Origin: Palsa-744 sp963734815
GTDB lineage: Bacteria > Actinomycetota > Thermoleophilia > Solirubrobacterales > Solirubrobacteraceae
Reading direction: 5' to 3'
NCBI GenBank assembly: GCA_963734815.1
Contig: CAVTIH010000001.1
Coordinates: forward strand, 992,001 to 1,056,000
Length of the DNA: 64,000 nt
The notes below the pieces were generated by a model, which did not search any database, was not told the DNA's origin, and saw only the letters and a program-made list of their open reading frames with translations. Below are positions 1 to 10,857 of this stretch, piece by piece (position 1 is the first letter of the stretch; each line of letters opens with the position of its first letter). The position numbers and the translations under genes were made by a program.

Positions 1-1
1 C

Positions 2-751
2 GTGTACATGCTGCCCCAGGGAATCTTCAGCGTGGCTGTCGCCACCGTGCTGTTCCCTACGCTCAGCCGCATGGCCTCGCGCCGCGACCCCGGCGGGATG
101 CGCCGCGCGGTGGGGGTGGGGATGCGCCAGATCAACCTGCTGCTGATTCCCGCCGCCGCGTTCATGATCGTGCTCACGACCCCGATCGTGCGACTGCTCT
201 ACGAACGCGGCAACTTCGACGCCTCCTCGACCCACCTCGTCTCGATCGCGCTGTTCTGGTTTGCGTTCTCGCTGCCCTTCGGGGGGTTGAACCTGCTGCT
301 GACGCGCACCTTCTTCGCGGTGCAGCGCCCCTGGATCCCCACCAGCCTGGCGGCGCTCAACATGATCGTCGACATCATCGTCTCGCTCTCGCTCTACCGA
401 CCGCTGGGGATCGCGGGGCTGATCATCGGCACCGTGTCGGCCAACGTGGTGATGACCGCGCTGCAGGTGCACCGCCTGCGGATCGGTTTCAATGGCCGCC
501 TGGAAGGCGCGCAGACGACGATGATCACCGCCCGCATCCTGCTCGCTTCGGCCCTGCTCGGGGGCGTGGCGTGGGTGGTGTGGTACGCGCTCAACGCGCT
601 CCTCGGTGGCTCGCTGGCGGCACAGATCGTGAGCGTCGGCGGCGCCGGCGTGGCGGGGACGCTGGTGTACATGCGCGCGGTGCTCGCAATGCGCGTCCCC
701 GAGGCCCATCAGGTGAGCCGCCTGATCCGCACCCAGCTGGGGAGGGCGTGA
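2..751 (+). CDS. murJ: Lipid II flippase MurJ, C-terminal part
   Basis: The gene enters from the left edge, so only the last 249 residues are visible. MurJ is a polytopic inner-membrane protein of the MOP superfamily that flips the peptidoglycan precursor lipid II. The visible part shows the family motif ERGNFDA near residue 70 and several long hydrophobic segments, for example around residues 50-60, 80-100, 115-155 and 175-230. The conserved QGIFSVAVATVLFPTLSR stretch at the start is typical of MurJ/MviN. The stop is at 749-751, followed by a strong hairpin. Identification is secure; the N-terminus is simply outside the window. Confidence 0.93.
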   Translation: MYMLPQGIFSVAVATVLFPTLSRMASRRDPGGMRRAVGVGMRQINLLLIPAAAFMIVLTTPIVRLLYERGNFDASSTHLVSIALFWFAFSLPFGGLNLLLTRTFFAVQRPWIPTSLAALNMIVDIIVSLSLYRPLGIAGLIIGTVSANVVMTALQVHRLRIGFNGRLEGAQTTMITARILLASALLGGVAWVVWYALNALLGGSLAAQIVSVGGAGVAGTLVYMRAVLAMRVPEAHQVSRLIRTQLGRA

Positions 752-829
752 CGCGAGCCTCGCATTCCGATTCACGGCGGGCGCCCGCGCCCACCGCGGC
801 GTGGGCGACGTTCGGCTCAGAAATGCGAC

Positions 830-853
830 CGGGCGGGCCGTGAGGCCCGCCCG
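830..853. terminator. GC-rich hairpin downstream of murJ
   Basis: Two perfectly complementary 10-base arms (830-839 and 844-853) surround a GTGA loop about 80 bases after the murJ stop. There is no T-run, as is common in high-GC actinobacteria. Its position suggests transcription termination. Confidence 0.55.
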
Positions 854-1075
854 GAGGCACCCGGTCATAGATCGCCGCTGAACTACTACGTCCCAGGACT
901 TGCGTGTCTTATTGCCTGGGCGGCATGACACTCTCGACCACCAGGACTGGCCGCCGGCCCGAAGGCTGGCGCGTTGCCCAGCTCGGGTCTTGCGACCCTG
1001 GCCGAGTAGGCGATCCGCCGGATCACCAAGCTTAGCTGCCGCGCTCGCGGACGGCGGCGGTGGGGTGTGAACATA

Positions 1076-1128
1076 AACTTTTCGGACCCCAACCCTTCAT
1101 TTTGTGAAGTGGTGGGGCTCCAAAAGTT
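1076..1128. promoter_or_regulatory. Long interrupted hairpin ahead of lepA
   Basis: The arms AACTTTT and AAAAGTT (1076-1082, 1122-1128) enclose GGA/TCC, CCCC/GGGG, ACC/GGT and CTTCA/TGAAG pairings separated only by single-base bulges, closing on a TTTTG loop at 1100-1104. About 22 base pairs can form. It ends 53 bases before the lepA ATG. It could be a leader attenuator, a terminator or a small inverted-repeat element; the sequence does not decide. Confidence 0.5.
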
Positions 1129-1181
1129 GCTCGACCTCCGCACCCTCATCCGCCACGAGCCCCATCTAAAGTCTCACCACG

Positions 1182-3498
<2,317 letters not shown>

Positions 3499-3502
<4 letters not shown>

Positions 3503-4329
3503 GTCTCCCCGATGGCGCCACCAACGCTCGGTGCGTGGGCGGTGGGGACATCAACGAGGCATGGCGTGCAACCCTCGCCGACGGGCGCGAGGCGTTCGTG
3601 AAGACGCGCCCCGACGCCGGCCCGGATGAGTACGTCACGGAGGCACGCGGCCTGCAATGGCTGGCCGAGCCGGGGGCGCTGCGCACGCCGCGGGTGCTGG
3701 AGGTCGCCGATGACCACCTCGTGCTCGAGTGGGTGCAGCAGGGCAGCCTGAGCGTGGAGGGTGCTGAGGAGCTGGGCCGTGGCCTGGCGCTCACGCACGC
3801 CGCCGGCGCCCCTGCGTTTGGCGACGCCGCGGCCTCGACCTTCGGCTCGCTGCGACTCCCCAACGACCCCACGCCCGACTGGCCGACCTTCTACGTTCAG
3901 CGGCGCCTGCTCCCATTGGCGGGCGTCGCCCACGAGCGTGGAGTCCTCTCGGAGCGGGGCGCGCACGCGATGGAGGCGGTGTGCGAGCGCCTGCCCGCAC
4001 TTGCCGGCCCGCCCGAGCCGCCGGCGCGGCTGCACGGGGATCTGTGGAGCGGCAACGCGATGGCCGACGCCGCCGGCCGCCCGTGGCTGATCGACCCCTC
4101 GGCCTACGGCGGCCATCGCGAGGTGGATCTCGCGATGCTGCGGCTGTTTGGCGGGCGGGCGGGACCGGAACGGCGCATCTTCGCGGCCTACGAGGAGGCT
4201 GCGCCGCTCGCCGAGGGCTGGGAGGAGCGCGTGGAGTTGTGGCAGCTGCTGCCGCTGCTGGTGCACGCCGTGCTGTTCGGTGGCGGCTACGTAGGCGCGG
4301 CCGAACGGGTCGCCGAGCGCTACACCTGA
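3499..4329 (+). CDS. Fructosamine kinase / aminoglycoside phosphotransferase-fold kinase
   Basis: This 276-residue protein has the catalytic loop RLHGDLWSGNAM and the metal-binding LIDPSAYGG of the fructosamine-3-kinase family, within an APH-type kinase fold. These enzymes phosphorylate ketoamines on glycated proteins, allowing deglycation. The GTG at 3499 overlaps the phosphatase stop (GTGA), as in many actinobacterial operons that pair this kinase with an LMW-PTP. Length is close to the bacterial family norm. Substrate assignment rests on family only. Confidence 0.88.
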
Positions 4330-4403
4330 CGTGAGGCTTGGGACGTTCGGTGGCGTGAGGACGAGCGGGTCCCGGTGCCGGGGGGCGGTCGGAGTAGAGA
4401 GGT

Positions 4404-4769
4404 GTGCGGGCCGACACCTACAGCGAACGCCGCCGGCTGTATCTGCTGGCGAGAGTGCTGGTCAAGCGCCACTACCGTCGCCCGCTGACGCTGAACGCGA
4501 TCGCGCGCGCTCTCTCCTGCTCGCCGCGCCAGCTGCAGCGCGCGTACGCGCAGTTTGGGGACACCACCTTTCAGGAGGACCTCGCCGAGCGGCGGATGAC
4601 CGCCGCGGCCGAACTGCTGACCGAGCAGCCGCTGTCGGTGCGCGAGGTGGCGCGGCTGGTGGGCTACAGCGGCGGCTCACACTTCGCGCGTGCTTTCCAC
4701 CGCCGCTATGGGCTCTCACCGGCGCGCTTTCGCGAAGGCTCGCGCAACCGTCGGGCCGTCGCTCGATAG
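4404..4769 (+). CDS. AraC-type DNA-binding protein (HTH domain only)
   Basis: The 121-residue protein is essentially a bare AraC/XylS DNA-binding domain with two helix-turn-helix units: ALSCSPRQLQRAYAQFG and VREVARLVGYSGGSHFARAF, ending in the family motif RRYGLSPARFR. There is no ligand-binding domain, which is short for the family. The GTG at 4404 follows a GAG-rich patch. It ends 10 bases before the convergent histidine kinase stop. It may respond through a partner or act constitutively; targets are unknown. Confidence 0.85.
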   Translation: MRADTYSERRRLYLLARVLVKRHYRRPLTLNAIARALSCSPRQLQRAYAQFGDTTFQEDLAERRMTAAAELLTEQPLSVREVARLVGYSGGSHFARAFHRRYGLSPARFREGSRNRRAVAR

Positions 4770-4779
4770 AGCGCCGCCG

Positions 4780-6387
4780 TCAAACCGCCGCGCGGTAGGG
4801 CGCGAGGGTGTCGGCTTGCCCCGTTGCGAGGCTCTCCGCGGAGACGGACTCCGCGCGGGGGAGACGCACCCGCATCAGCGTGCCGCCGCCCGGCGCCGCC
4901 TCGGCGGCGATGCTGCCGCCGTGCTGCTCCACCACCTGGCGCACGATCGCCAGGCCCAGCCCCGACCCCGGCCGCCCGCGAGCCTCGGCGCCGCGGTAAA
5001 AGCGGTCGAAGATGTGGGGGAGATCCTCCGCCGCGATCCCCGGTCCGTGGTCGCGCACGGTGAGCTCCGCGCCCCCCGTCGGCCGCTGCATTTCCCCCAT
5101 CGAGCGGTCCGCGTGCTCCGCCCGCCAGTTCGACGCCCGAGTGGTCTCGGCAGGCCGCTTCGCCCCCACCAGACTGATCTCGACAGACGCGCCGGGAGGG
5201 CTGTACTTGACGGCGTTGTCGATCAGGTTGTTCACCGCGCGTCCCAACCGCGCGGGGAGGCCCGGCAGCACAACCGGCTCGAGCTCGACGCTCAGCGGCG
5301 TGTCCGAACCAACCCACCCGGCAAGGCGGCGGGCGCGCTCGGCGGACTCGCGTACGACCTGGTCGAGGCGCACGTCCTCGGTCTCCGCGGGGAGATCCTC
5401 GCCGCGGGCGAGATCGATCAGGTCGCCCACCAGCAGCGTGAGCTCCTCGATCTGCTCGATCACCTCCGCGAACAGCTGCTCGCGATCGGCGGGATCGATG
5501 TTGGACGCCTGCTGCAGGATCTCGATGTTGGTGCGCAGGCTGGTGATCGGCGTGCGCAGCTCGTGTGAGGCGTCGGCGACGAGTTGGCGCTGGGCGTGCA
5601 CGGAGGCGTCGAGCGCGCTCATCGAGCGCTCCAGCGCGTCGAGCATCGCGTTGAAGCTCACCGCCAAGCGTCCGATCTCATCGGCGTGGCCAACCTGCTC
5701 GGCGCCCGCGGTGTCGATCCGCTCGGAGAGGTCCTGCGTGCGCGCCACGTGCTCGGCGGCGCGCGTGAGGCGCCCGACGGGAGCGACGACGGCGTCGGCG
5801 ACCAGCCGCCCGAGCAGCGCGGCCAGCGCGATCCCGCCCGCCGCGATCAGCAGCAGGATCAGGCGCAGCCGGCGCAGCAGATGGTCGTCTTCGGTGAGCG
5901 GCTGGGCGAACTGCACCGCCAGACCGGGCTTGCCCGCGGCCGCTGGGCGCACCCCCTCGGTGAGGATCCGCAGGTGGGTGCCGCCCACGCTCGCGCTCTG
6001 TAGGGACGAGCCCCTGCCTTTCGCGGCGAGCGTGCGTGTGGCAGCACTCACCGGCAGCGTCACGCCGCCCCGGTTGGAGAGCACGCTGCCACTCGAGCTG
6101 ACCAGCTGCTGGTAGCCCTGCACCTGGTTGGGGCGCGGGGGGAGGTTGCCGAAGGGGTCGATGTGCGTCGCTTCGCCGCCGCCCAGGAACGGTGGGAATC
6201 CCGTGGTTGCCTCGTGTTGGAGCCGCAGGCCCGCGTTGCGCGCGCGGTCGCGCAACTGCGTGTCGACCTGCGCGCGCAGCTGGTGGGCGACCAGCAGGTA
6301 GGTGAGCGCGGAGGCCAGCACCACCGCGATCGCGACCGCTGCGGCCGCGAGCAGTGCGATCCGCCGGCGGAAGCTCACCGCCTCCAC
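4780..6387 (-). CDS. Sensor histidine kinase, MprB-like
   Basis: The 535-residue membrane kinase has TM1 near residues 11-33, an extracytoplasmic sensor of about 140 residues, TM2 near 175-197, then a HAMP domain and the kinase core. The H-box ADASHELRTPITSLR holds the phosphoaccepting His. The N-box NLIDNAVKYS, the G1 box DHGPGI and the G2 box GSGLGLAIV are all present. The architecture matches MprB-type kinases of actinobacteria that sense envelope stress. The cognate regulator lies 64 bases upstream on the same strand, so the pair is probably one operon. An insert of about 30 residues, rich in charged residues, sits between the N-box and G1 box. Confidence 0.93.
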   Translation of the reverse strand: MEAVSFRRRIALLAAAAVAIAVVLASALTYLLVAHQLRAQVDTQLRDRARNAGLRLQHEATTGFPPFLGGGEATHIDPFGNLPPRPNQVQGYQQLVSSSGSVLSNRGGVTLPVSAATRTLAAKGRGSSLQSASVGGTHLRILTEGVRPAAAGKPGLAVQFAQPLTEDDHLLRRLRLILLLIAAGGIALAALLGRLVADAVVAPVGRLTRAAEHVARTQDLSERIDTAGAEQVGHADEIGRLAVSFNAMLDALERSMSALDASVHAQRQLVADASHELRTPITSLRTNIEILQQASNIDPADREQLFAEVIEQIEELTLLVGDLIDLARGEDLPAETEDVRLDQVVRESAERARRLAGWVGSDTPLSVELEPVVLPGLPARLGRAVNNLIDNAVKYSPPGASVEISLVGAKRPAETTRASNWRAEHADRSMGEMQRPTGGAELTVRDHGPGIAAEDLPHIFDRFYRGAEARGRPGSGLGLAIVRQVVEQHGGSIAAEAAPGGGTLMRVRLPRAESVSAESLATGQADTLAPYRAAV

Positions 6388-6451
6388 TCCCCTGGTGCCC
6401 GTGGCCTATGCGGATGGGGTGTGCGGCGGACCAGGCGGGTGGGTGGCACGG

Positions 6452-7144
6452 TCATGGTCCCCGCAGGATGTAGCCGACGCCGCGCACGGTGTGCAGCAGC
6501 CGCGGCTCGCTTTCGCCTTCGGCCTCGGTCTTGCGGCGCAGGTAGCCCATATATACGCCGAGCGAGTTGGAGGTAGCGCCGAAGTCGTACCCCCACACGT
6601 GCTCGAAGATCACCGAGCGCGTCAGCACCTGGCGGGGATGGCGCAGAAACAGCTCCAAGAGCAGGAACTCGGTGCGTGTCAGGTGCAGCGGACGCTCGCC
6701 ACGGAAGGCCTCGTGCGCGAGGCGGTCCAGGCGCAGGTCGGCGAACGCGAGCGTCTGCTCCTGCTCGTCCTCGCCCGTGCGGCGCAGCAGCGCGCGCAGG
6801 CGGGCCATCAGCTCGCGCAGCGCAAACGGCTTCACCAGGTAGTCGTCGGCGCCCGCGTCCAGCCCCGCGACGCGGTCGTCGATCTCCCCGCGCGCGGTAA
6901 GCATCAGTACCGGCGTGCGGTTGCCGCCGCTGCGCATCCGCCGGCAAACCTCCAATCCGTCGACGCGGGGCATCGAGACGTCGAGCACCACGGCGTCGTA
7001 GGGATCGGCGCCGATACGCTCCAGTGCGCGGGCGCCATCTGGCGCCTGCTCGACCTCGTAGCGTTCGAGCGTGAGCGCCCGCGTGAGCGCCTGCTGGACG
7101 GCTGGCTCGTCGTCGACGACGAGGATGCGAGCGTGTTCGGCCAT
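6452..7144 (-). CDS. OmpR-family response regulator, MprA-like
   Basis: The 230-residue regulator has a receiver domain with VVDDEPAV, the phosphorylatable Asp in VVLDVSMP, the conserved Thr (MLTARG) and Lys (LVKPF). A winged-helix OmpR output domain follows (LTRTEFLLLELFLRHP, RRKTE, LHTVRGVGYIL). The ATG at 7144 gives MAEHARILVVDDEP; the much longer open frame upstream is a shadow of the divergent membrane-protein gene. It lies directly upstream of the histidine kinase, so the pair should form one phosphorelay. Confidence 0.95.
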   Translation of the reverse strand: MAEHARILVVDDEPAVQQALTRALTLERYEVEQAPDGARALERIGADPYDAVVLDVSMPRVDGLEVCRRMRSGGNRTPVLMLTARGEIDDRVAGLDAGADDYLVKPFALRELMARLRALLRRTGEDEQEQTLAFADLRLDRLAHEAFRGERPLHLTRTEFLLLELFLRHPRQVLTRSVIFEHVWGYDFGATSNSLGVYMGYLRRKTEAEGESEPRLLHTVRGVGYILRGP

Positions 7145-7228
7145 GATGGGTAGTGAGCGGGTGGGGGTTGGTCGGCCAGGTATGCCCGACGGGGCCTCCC
7201 AACCATTGCGAACTACCAGGCTAATACT

Positions 7229-8407
7229 GTGGAGAAGAGAGATCGAAGAATCAACGAAGAGGGCGTCACTGTTGCGGCCGAGGGGAGCCCCGATGGGAAG
7301 CATGAGTCGGTGGACGTGATGGGCGGGAGCGTAGGCGAAGAGGCCACACGGGTGGGCGGACCGGCGGCCGCTGGCGTGAAGGACGCCCCCGGGATCGAGG
7401 AGGAGACGGCGCGCGGGCTGGCGGCGCAGTCGCGCAGGCTGCGCAACAGCATCATCAGCCTGGCGGTGTTCTTCGCGATCGTCGCAGGCCTGCTGCTGGC
7501 GGTGCCGGGCCTCAGGTCGGCGGGAGAGAAGATCACGGACGCGCAACCGGGCTGGGTGGCGGTGGGCGTGGGGTTGGAGGTGCTCTCGTGCATCTCCTAC
7601 GTGGTGCTGTTCGGGCTGGTGTTCGGGCGGTTGAGCCGCAGCCTCAGCCGTCGCCTCTCGCTGGCGGAGCTGGCCGTCAACTCGGTGGTGTCCGCGAGCG
7701 GGCTGGGGGGGATCGCGCTGGGCGCGTGGGTGCTGAGTACCAAAGGTGTGTCGGTCGAGCGGATCGCCAAGCGCTCGGTGCTGCTGTTCGTGATGACCAG
7801 CGCGGTGAACGTCACCGCCGTGGTCGTGATCGGGCTGCCGATGTGGTTGGGGCTGTTGCCGGGCTCGCGCAATCCGCTGCTGACGCTGCTGCCCGCCGCG
7901 GCGGCACTGGCGACGATCATCGGCACGCTGGTGGCCGCGCGCTGGGCGCGCCGGGCGGCGGAGCGCCGCAGCGACAAGCACAGCCGCGCGGTGGTGGCGC
8001 TGGTCGCGATCGGCGGGGGGGTGGAGGATGCGGTGGGCCTGATCCGTGCCCACGACTGGCGCCTGATGGGAGCGGTGGGGTACTGCGTGTGGGACATCGT
8101 GTGTCTGCTCGCCTGCCTCGCCGCGTACGGCTCCACGCCGACCTTCTGGGCGGTGGCGATGGCCTACCTGGTGGGGATGCTCGCCAACTCGATCCCGATC
8201 CCGGGCGGCTTTTTCGCGGTGGAAGGGGGCATCGTGGGGATGCTGCTGCTGTTCGGCGTGCGCCCCGGCTCGACGGTGCTGGCGGCGGTCGTCACCTATC
8301 GCGCGATCTCGCTGTGGGTGCCGGCGCTGATCGGGACGGTGGCGTTCCTGAGCCTGCGAGGGGAGATCGGCAAGCCGCTGCGTCTGCGGCCGTCGGGCAC
8401 CCCCTAG
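7229..8407 (+). CDS. Flippase-like / LPG-synthase TM-region membrane protein
   Basis: The 392-residue protein begins with a polar tail of about 70 residues and then has around seven hydrophobic segments, with ending typical of the UPF0104/lysylphosphatidylglycerol synthase transmembrane family, including the PIPGGFFAVEGGIVGMLL motif (NSIPIPGG) near residues 310-330. Such proteins are flippase-like inner-membrane proteins; many lack the aminoacyl-transfer domain, as here. GTG at 7229 is the first start; an in-frame ATG at 7319 would shorten the tail. It is transcribed divergently from the response regulator across an 84-base gap and overlaps the convergent lipoprotein gene by 4 bases at its end. 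Confidence 0.8.
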   Translation: MEKRDRRINEEGVTVAAEGSPDGKHESVDVMGGSVGEEATRVGGPAAAGVKDAPGIEEETARGLAAQSRRLRNSIISLAVFFAIVAGLLLAVPGLRSAGEKITDAQPGWVAVGVGLEVLSCISYVVLFGLVFGRLSRSLSRRLSLAELAVNSVVSASGLGGIALGAWVLSTKGVSVERIAKRSVLLFVMTSAVNVTAVVVIGLPMWLGLLPGSRNPLLTLLPAAAALATIIGTLVAARWARRAAERRSDKHSRAVVALVAIGGGVEDAVGLIRAHDWRLMGAVGYCVWDIVCLLACLAAYGSTPTFWAVAMAYLVGMLANSIPIPGGFFAVEGGIVGMLLLFGVRPGSTVLAAVVTYRAISLWVPALIGTVAFLSLRGEIGKPLRLRPSGTP

Positions 8408-9066
8408 CCTTTGCCAAACAGAGCCCGATCGATCTTCAACGCGCTCGCGACCTTCTGGCAGGCGTGCCCCGGCAGGTCCAGCAGCGCCGCCCGCACGGAC
8501 GCCGGCCGCGGTCCGGAGAGCCCCGGGCAGTAGACGGGGGGTGGCAGCGCTCCCGCGACGCTGCCGGGCGCGTTGAGCGGGCGCAACGCGCGGATCGCCC
8601 GCAGCGCTTCGGCGAGGTCGTCGGAGAAGACCTCGATCGCCACGCGCCCGCTGTACAGCTCGACCGTGTCGCCGCCGTTGTAGATGACCGCGGGAACGCC
8701 GCGCAGGATCGTGTTGCGCTGGGCGCCGAGCGACGCGTTGGCCTGGCGCGTGTAGACCAGCGTGGTGACCCGCAGCGGCAGTTCGCAACCGCCGCCGCCG
8801 AGCGCGGAGGTCTTGCCGGGCAGGCAGTTGCCGTAGTACACGCTGTCGCCGATGCTGCTGGTGTAGTTCTGGCGACCGTCGGCGGCGACCAGCCGGTAGG
8901 AGCCGAAGCGGGGCCCGACCCAGTAGACCCGGTAGAAGGGGAAGGTTTGGGCTTCGGCGAGCTCACGCACGGTGAGCGGCGTGGGCTGGTTGGTGGCGCA
9001 GCCACCGGCGAGCAGAGCGGCGGCGAGCAGGATGGCGATGGGCACGAAGATGCGGGCGAGTTTCAC
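8404..9066 (-). CDS. Putative lipoprotein
   Basis: The 220-residue protein starts with a lipoprotein signal: positively charged MKLAR, a hydrophobic stretch, and the lipobox LLAGGC with Cys23. The mature part has no motif I recognise; it contains four further cysteines that may form disulfides. It is expected to be anchored outside the cytoplasmic membrane. The promoter region, shared with the divergent gene at 9202, contains a strong hairpin. Function is unknown. Confidence 0.8.
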   Translation of the reverse strand: MKLARIFVPIAILLAAALLAGGCATNQPTPLTVRELAEAQTFPFYRVYWVGPRFGSYRLVAADGRQNYTSSIGDSVYYGNCLPGKTSALGGGGCELPLRVTTLVYTRQANASLGAQRNTILRGVPAVIYNGGDTVELYSGRVAIEVFSDDLAEALRAIRALRPLNAPGSVAGALPPPVYCPGLSGPRPASVRAALLDLPGHACQKVASALKIDRALFGKG

Positions 9067-9139
9067 GCGACTTTCGGGTGGTTGGGCTGTTTGAGGGGGT
9101 ATGGATCCCGCGGGACAGGCAGAGGTTCAACTCGTGGGA

Positions 9140-9177
9140 GACTGGGGTCCGGTGGGGTAGCGCACCGGGCCCCAGTC
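9140..9177. promoter_or_regulatory. Strong hairpin between divergent genes
   Basis: GACTGGGG (9140-9147) pairs perfectly with CCCCAGTC (9170-9177), with CCGGTG/CACCGG pairing continuing inward. It lies 74 bases upstream of the lipoprotein start and 25 bases before the membrane-protein ATG. It may be an operator or a leader structure. Confidence 0.4.
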
Positions 9178-9201
9178 GATCTTCGCATAGGGTGGCCTGC
9201 G

Positions 9202-10857
9202 ATGGGGACGTACGTAGCGACAGCGTCGCCGAGGGCGCCGGGCCTGCTTGGCGAACGCGCTCCCTGGGGCATCCTGACGGCGGCGGTGGGCGTGGTGGTG
9301 TGGCTGATCGTCGATCCGCGCACCCCCGACCTGGCGGGGCAGGTGTATCGCGCCAACCTCTTCCGCGAAGCCGGGTTCCTGGTGTGGGACAGCCGCTGGT
9401 ACGGCGGCCACGACATGCCGGGCTACAGCCTCGTGTTCCCACCGTTGGGGGCGCTGGTGGGGGTCCGCGCGGTGGGCGCGGCGGCGGTGCTGGCGTCGGC
9501 CGCCCTGTTCGAACGGATTGCCGTGCGCGCGTACGGGCGTGCCGCGCGGTGGGGCGCGGTGTGGTTTGCGCTGGCGGCGCTGGGGGATGCGTGGAGCGGG
9601 CGGATCACTTTCGCCCTGGGCGTGAGCTTCGCGCTGGGCGCGGTGCTGGCGTTGATGCACCGCCGTCTGCTCGCGGCCGTGGTTCTGGCGGCGGTGTGCG
9701 CGGTGTGCAGCCCGGTGGCGGGCGTGCTGCTGGCACTGGCGGGGCTAACGCACACCCTCGTTGTGCGCTCCCCACGCAGCCTGCTGGTGCTCGGAGTGCC
9801 GGCCGTCGTGGTGGTGGGGGCGCTGGCGGGGTTGTTTGGAGAGGGGGGATGGGAGCCCTATCCGCTGCTCTCGTTCCTGGCGACCGTAGCGGCGATCGTG
9901 GGGTTTCTGGTGGCGCTTCCCGACGGGCAGCGGCTGCTGTGGGCCGGTGGCGTGGTGTACCTCGTGGCGTGCGTGGCGTGCGTGGCGGTGCACTCCCCGC
10001 TGGGCGCCAACGTCGAGCGCTACGGGGTGCTGCTGGCGGGGCCTCTGCTGCTGTGCGCGCTGTGCAGCTCCGGCGGGCGACTCTCGACGGTGCAGAGTCC
10101 CGGGGGGCGGTTCTCCGCGGTGGCTGTAGTCGCTCTGGCGGGCATCGGCGTGTGGACGGTGTGGGGTCCGGTGCGCGAAACGGAGGCGGTGACGGGCAAC
10201 CTCTCGACGAGCGCTTCCTACTACCTGCCGGTGGAGCGCTTCGTGGCGACGCACGGCGCCAGCACGGTGAGGGTGGAGGTGCCGTTCACGCGTGGCCATT
10301 GGGAGGCGGCGTGGCTGGCACCGAAGGTGTCGCTGGCGAGGGGCTGGGAGAAGCAGCTCGACGAGCGCTACGACGGGGTGTTGCTGGGCAGAGACCTGAC
10401 GGCGGGGGCCTACCATCGGTGGTTGGACGCGGAGGCGGTCCGTTATGTAGCGCTGCCGGACGCTCCGCTGGATTCCTCCAGCGCCGGGGAGGGCCGCCTG
10501 GTCGAGGCGGGGCTGCCCTACCTGCGCGAGGTGGAGCGCACGCGGCACTGGCGGATCTTCGAAGTGCGCCACGCCACTCCGCTCGCGCAGGGGCCGGGGG
10601 CACTCACCGCGGTCGGCCACGACTGGTTCTCGCTGCGTGCCCACGCGGCGGGGCGCTTCACGGTGCGTGTGCGCTACACCCGCTACTTCACGGTGGCGGC
10701 GGGTGCGGCGTGCGTGGCGCCGGTGTCGGGCGGCTGGACCGAGGTGAGCGCTTCGCGGGCGGGCGCCGTGACGGTTGCGGCGCGCTTCTCGCTCGGTCGT
10801 GCGCTGGGGTTGGCGGGGCGCTCCTGCCGCAGTCAGCCCGTGGGGGCGAGGTCGTAG
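9202..10857 (+). CDS. Polytopic membrane protein of unknown function
   Basis: The 551-residue protein has about ten hydrophobic segments between residues 25 and 335 and then a soluble C-terminal half predicted to lie outside. The arrangement (early WDSRWYGGHDMPGYS in the first external loop, membrane half, soluble tail) resembles membrane glycosyltransferase-like or 6-pyruvoyl-type actinobacterial proteins, but no catalytic motif is certain. The ATG at 9202 was chosen because it starts just before the first hydrophobic segment; the frame stays open far upstream only as a shadow of the 7229 gene. It overlaps the convergent propeller gene by 25 bases. Confidence 0.72.
   Translation: MGTYVATASPRAPGLLGERAPWGILTAAVGVVVWLIVDPRTPDLAGQVYRANLFREAGFLVWDSRWYGGHDMPGYSLVFPPLGALVGVRAVGAAAVLASAALFERIAVRAYGRAARWGAVWFALAALGDAWSGRITFALGVSFALGAVLALMHRRLLAAVVLAAVCAVCSPVAGVLLALAGLTHTLVVRSPRSLLVLGVPAVVVVGALAGLFGEGGWEPYPLLSFLATVAAIVGFLVALPDGQRLLWAGGVVYLVACVACVAVHSPLGANVERYGVLLAGPLLLCALCSSGGRLSTVQSPGGRFSAVAVVALAGIGVWTVWGPVRETEAVTGNLSTSASYYLPVERFVATHGASTVRVEVPFTRGHWEAAWLAPKVSLARGWEKQLDERYDGVLLGRDLTAGAYHRWLDAEAVRYVALPDAPLDSSSAGEGRLVEAGLPYLREVERTRHWRIFEVRHATPLAQGPGALTAVGHDWFSLRAHAAGRFTVRVRYTRYFTVAAGAACVAPVSGGWTEVSASRAGAVTVAARFSLGRALGLAGRSCRSQPVGARS

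Larger units (their letters stand above)
752..1181. other. Intergenic region murJ-lepA
   Basis: This 430-base stretch has no credible gene; the ORFs crossing it have shadow-like compositions. It holds the hairpin at 830-853 and a long interrupted hairpin at 1076-1128 ahead of lepA. I see nothing else in 854-1075. Confidence 0.5.

Noticed and set aside
7588..9201. Upstream 538 codons of the long frame ending at 10857
   Set aside because: They are a shadow of the 7229 gene and its neighbour; the real membrane protein starts at ATG 9202.
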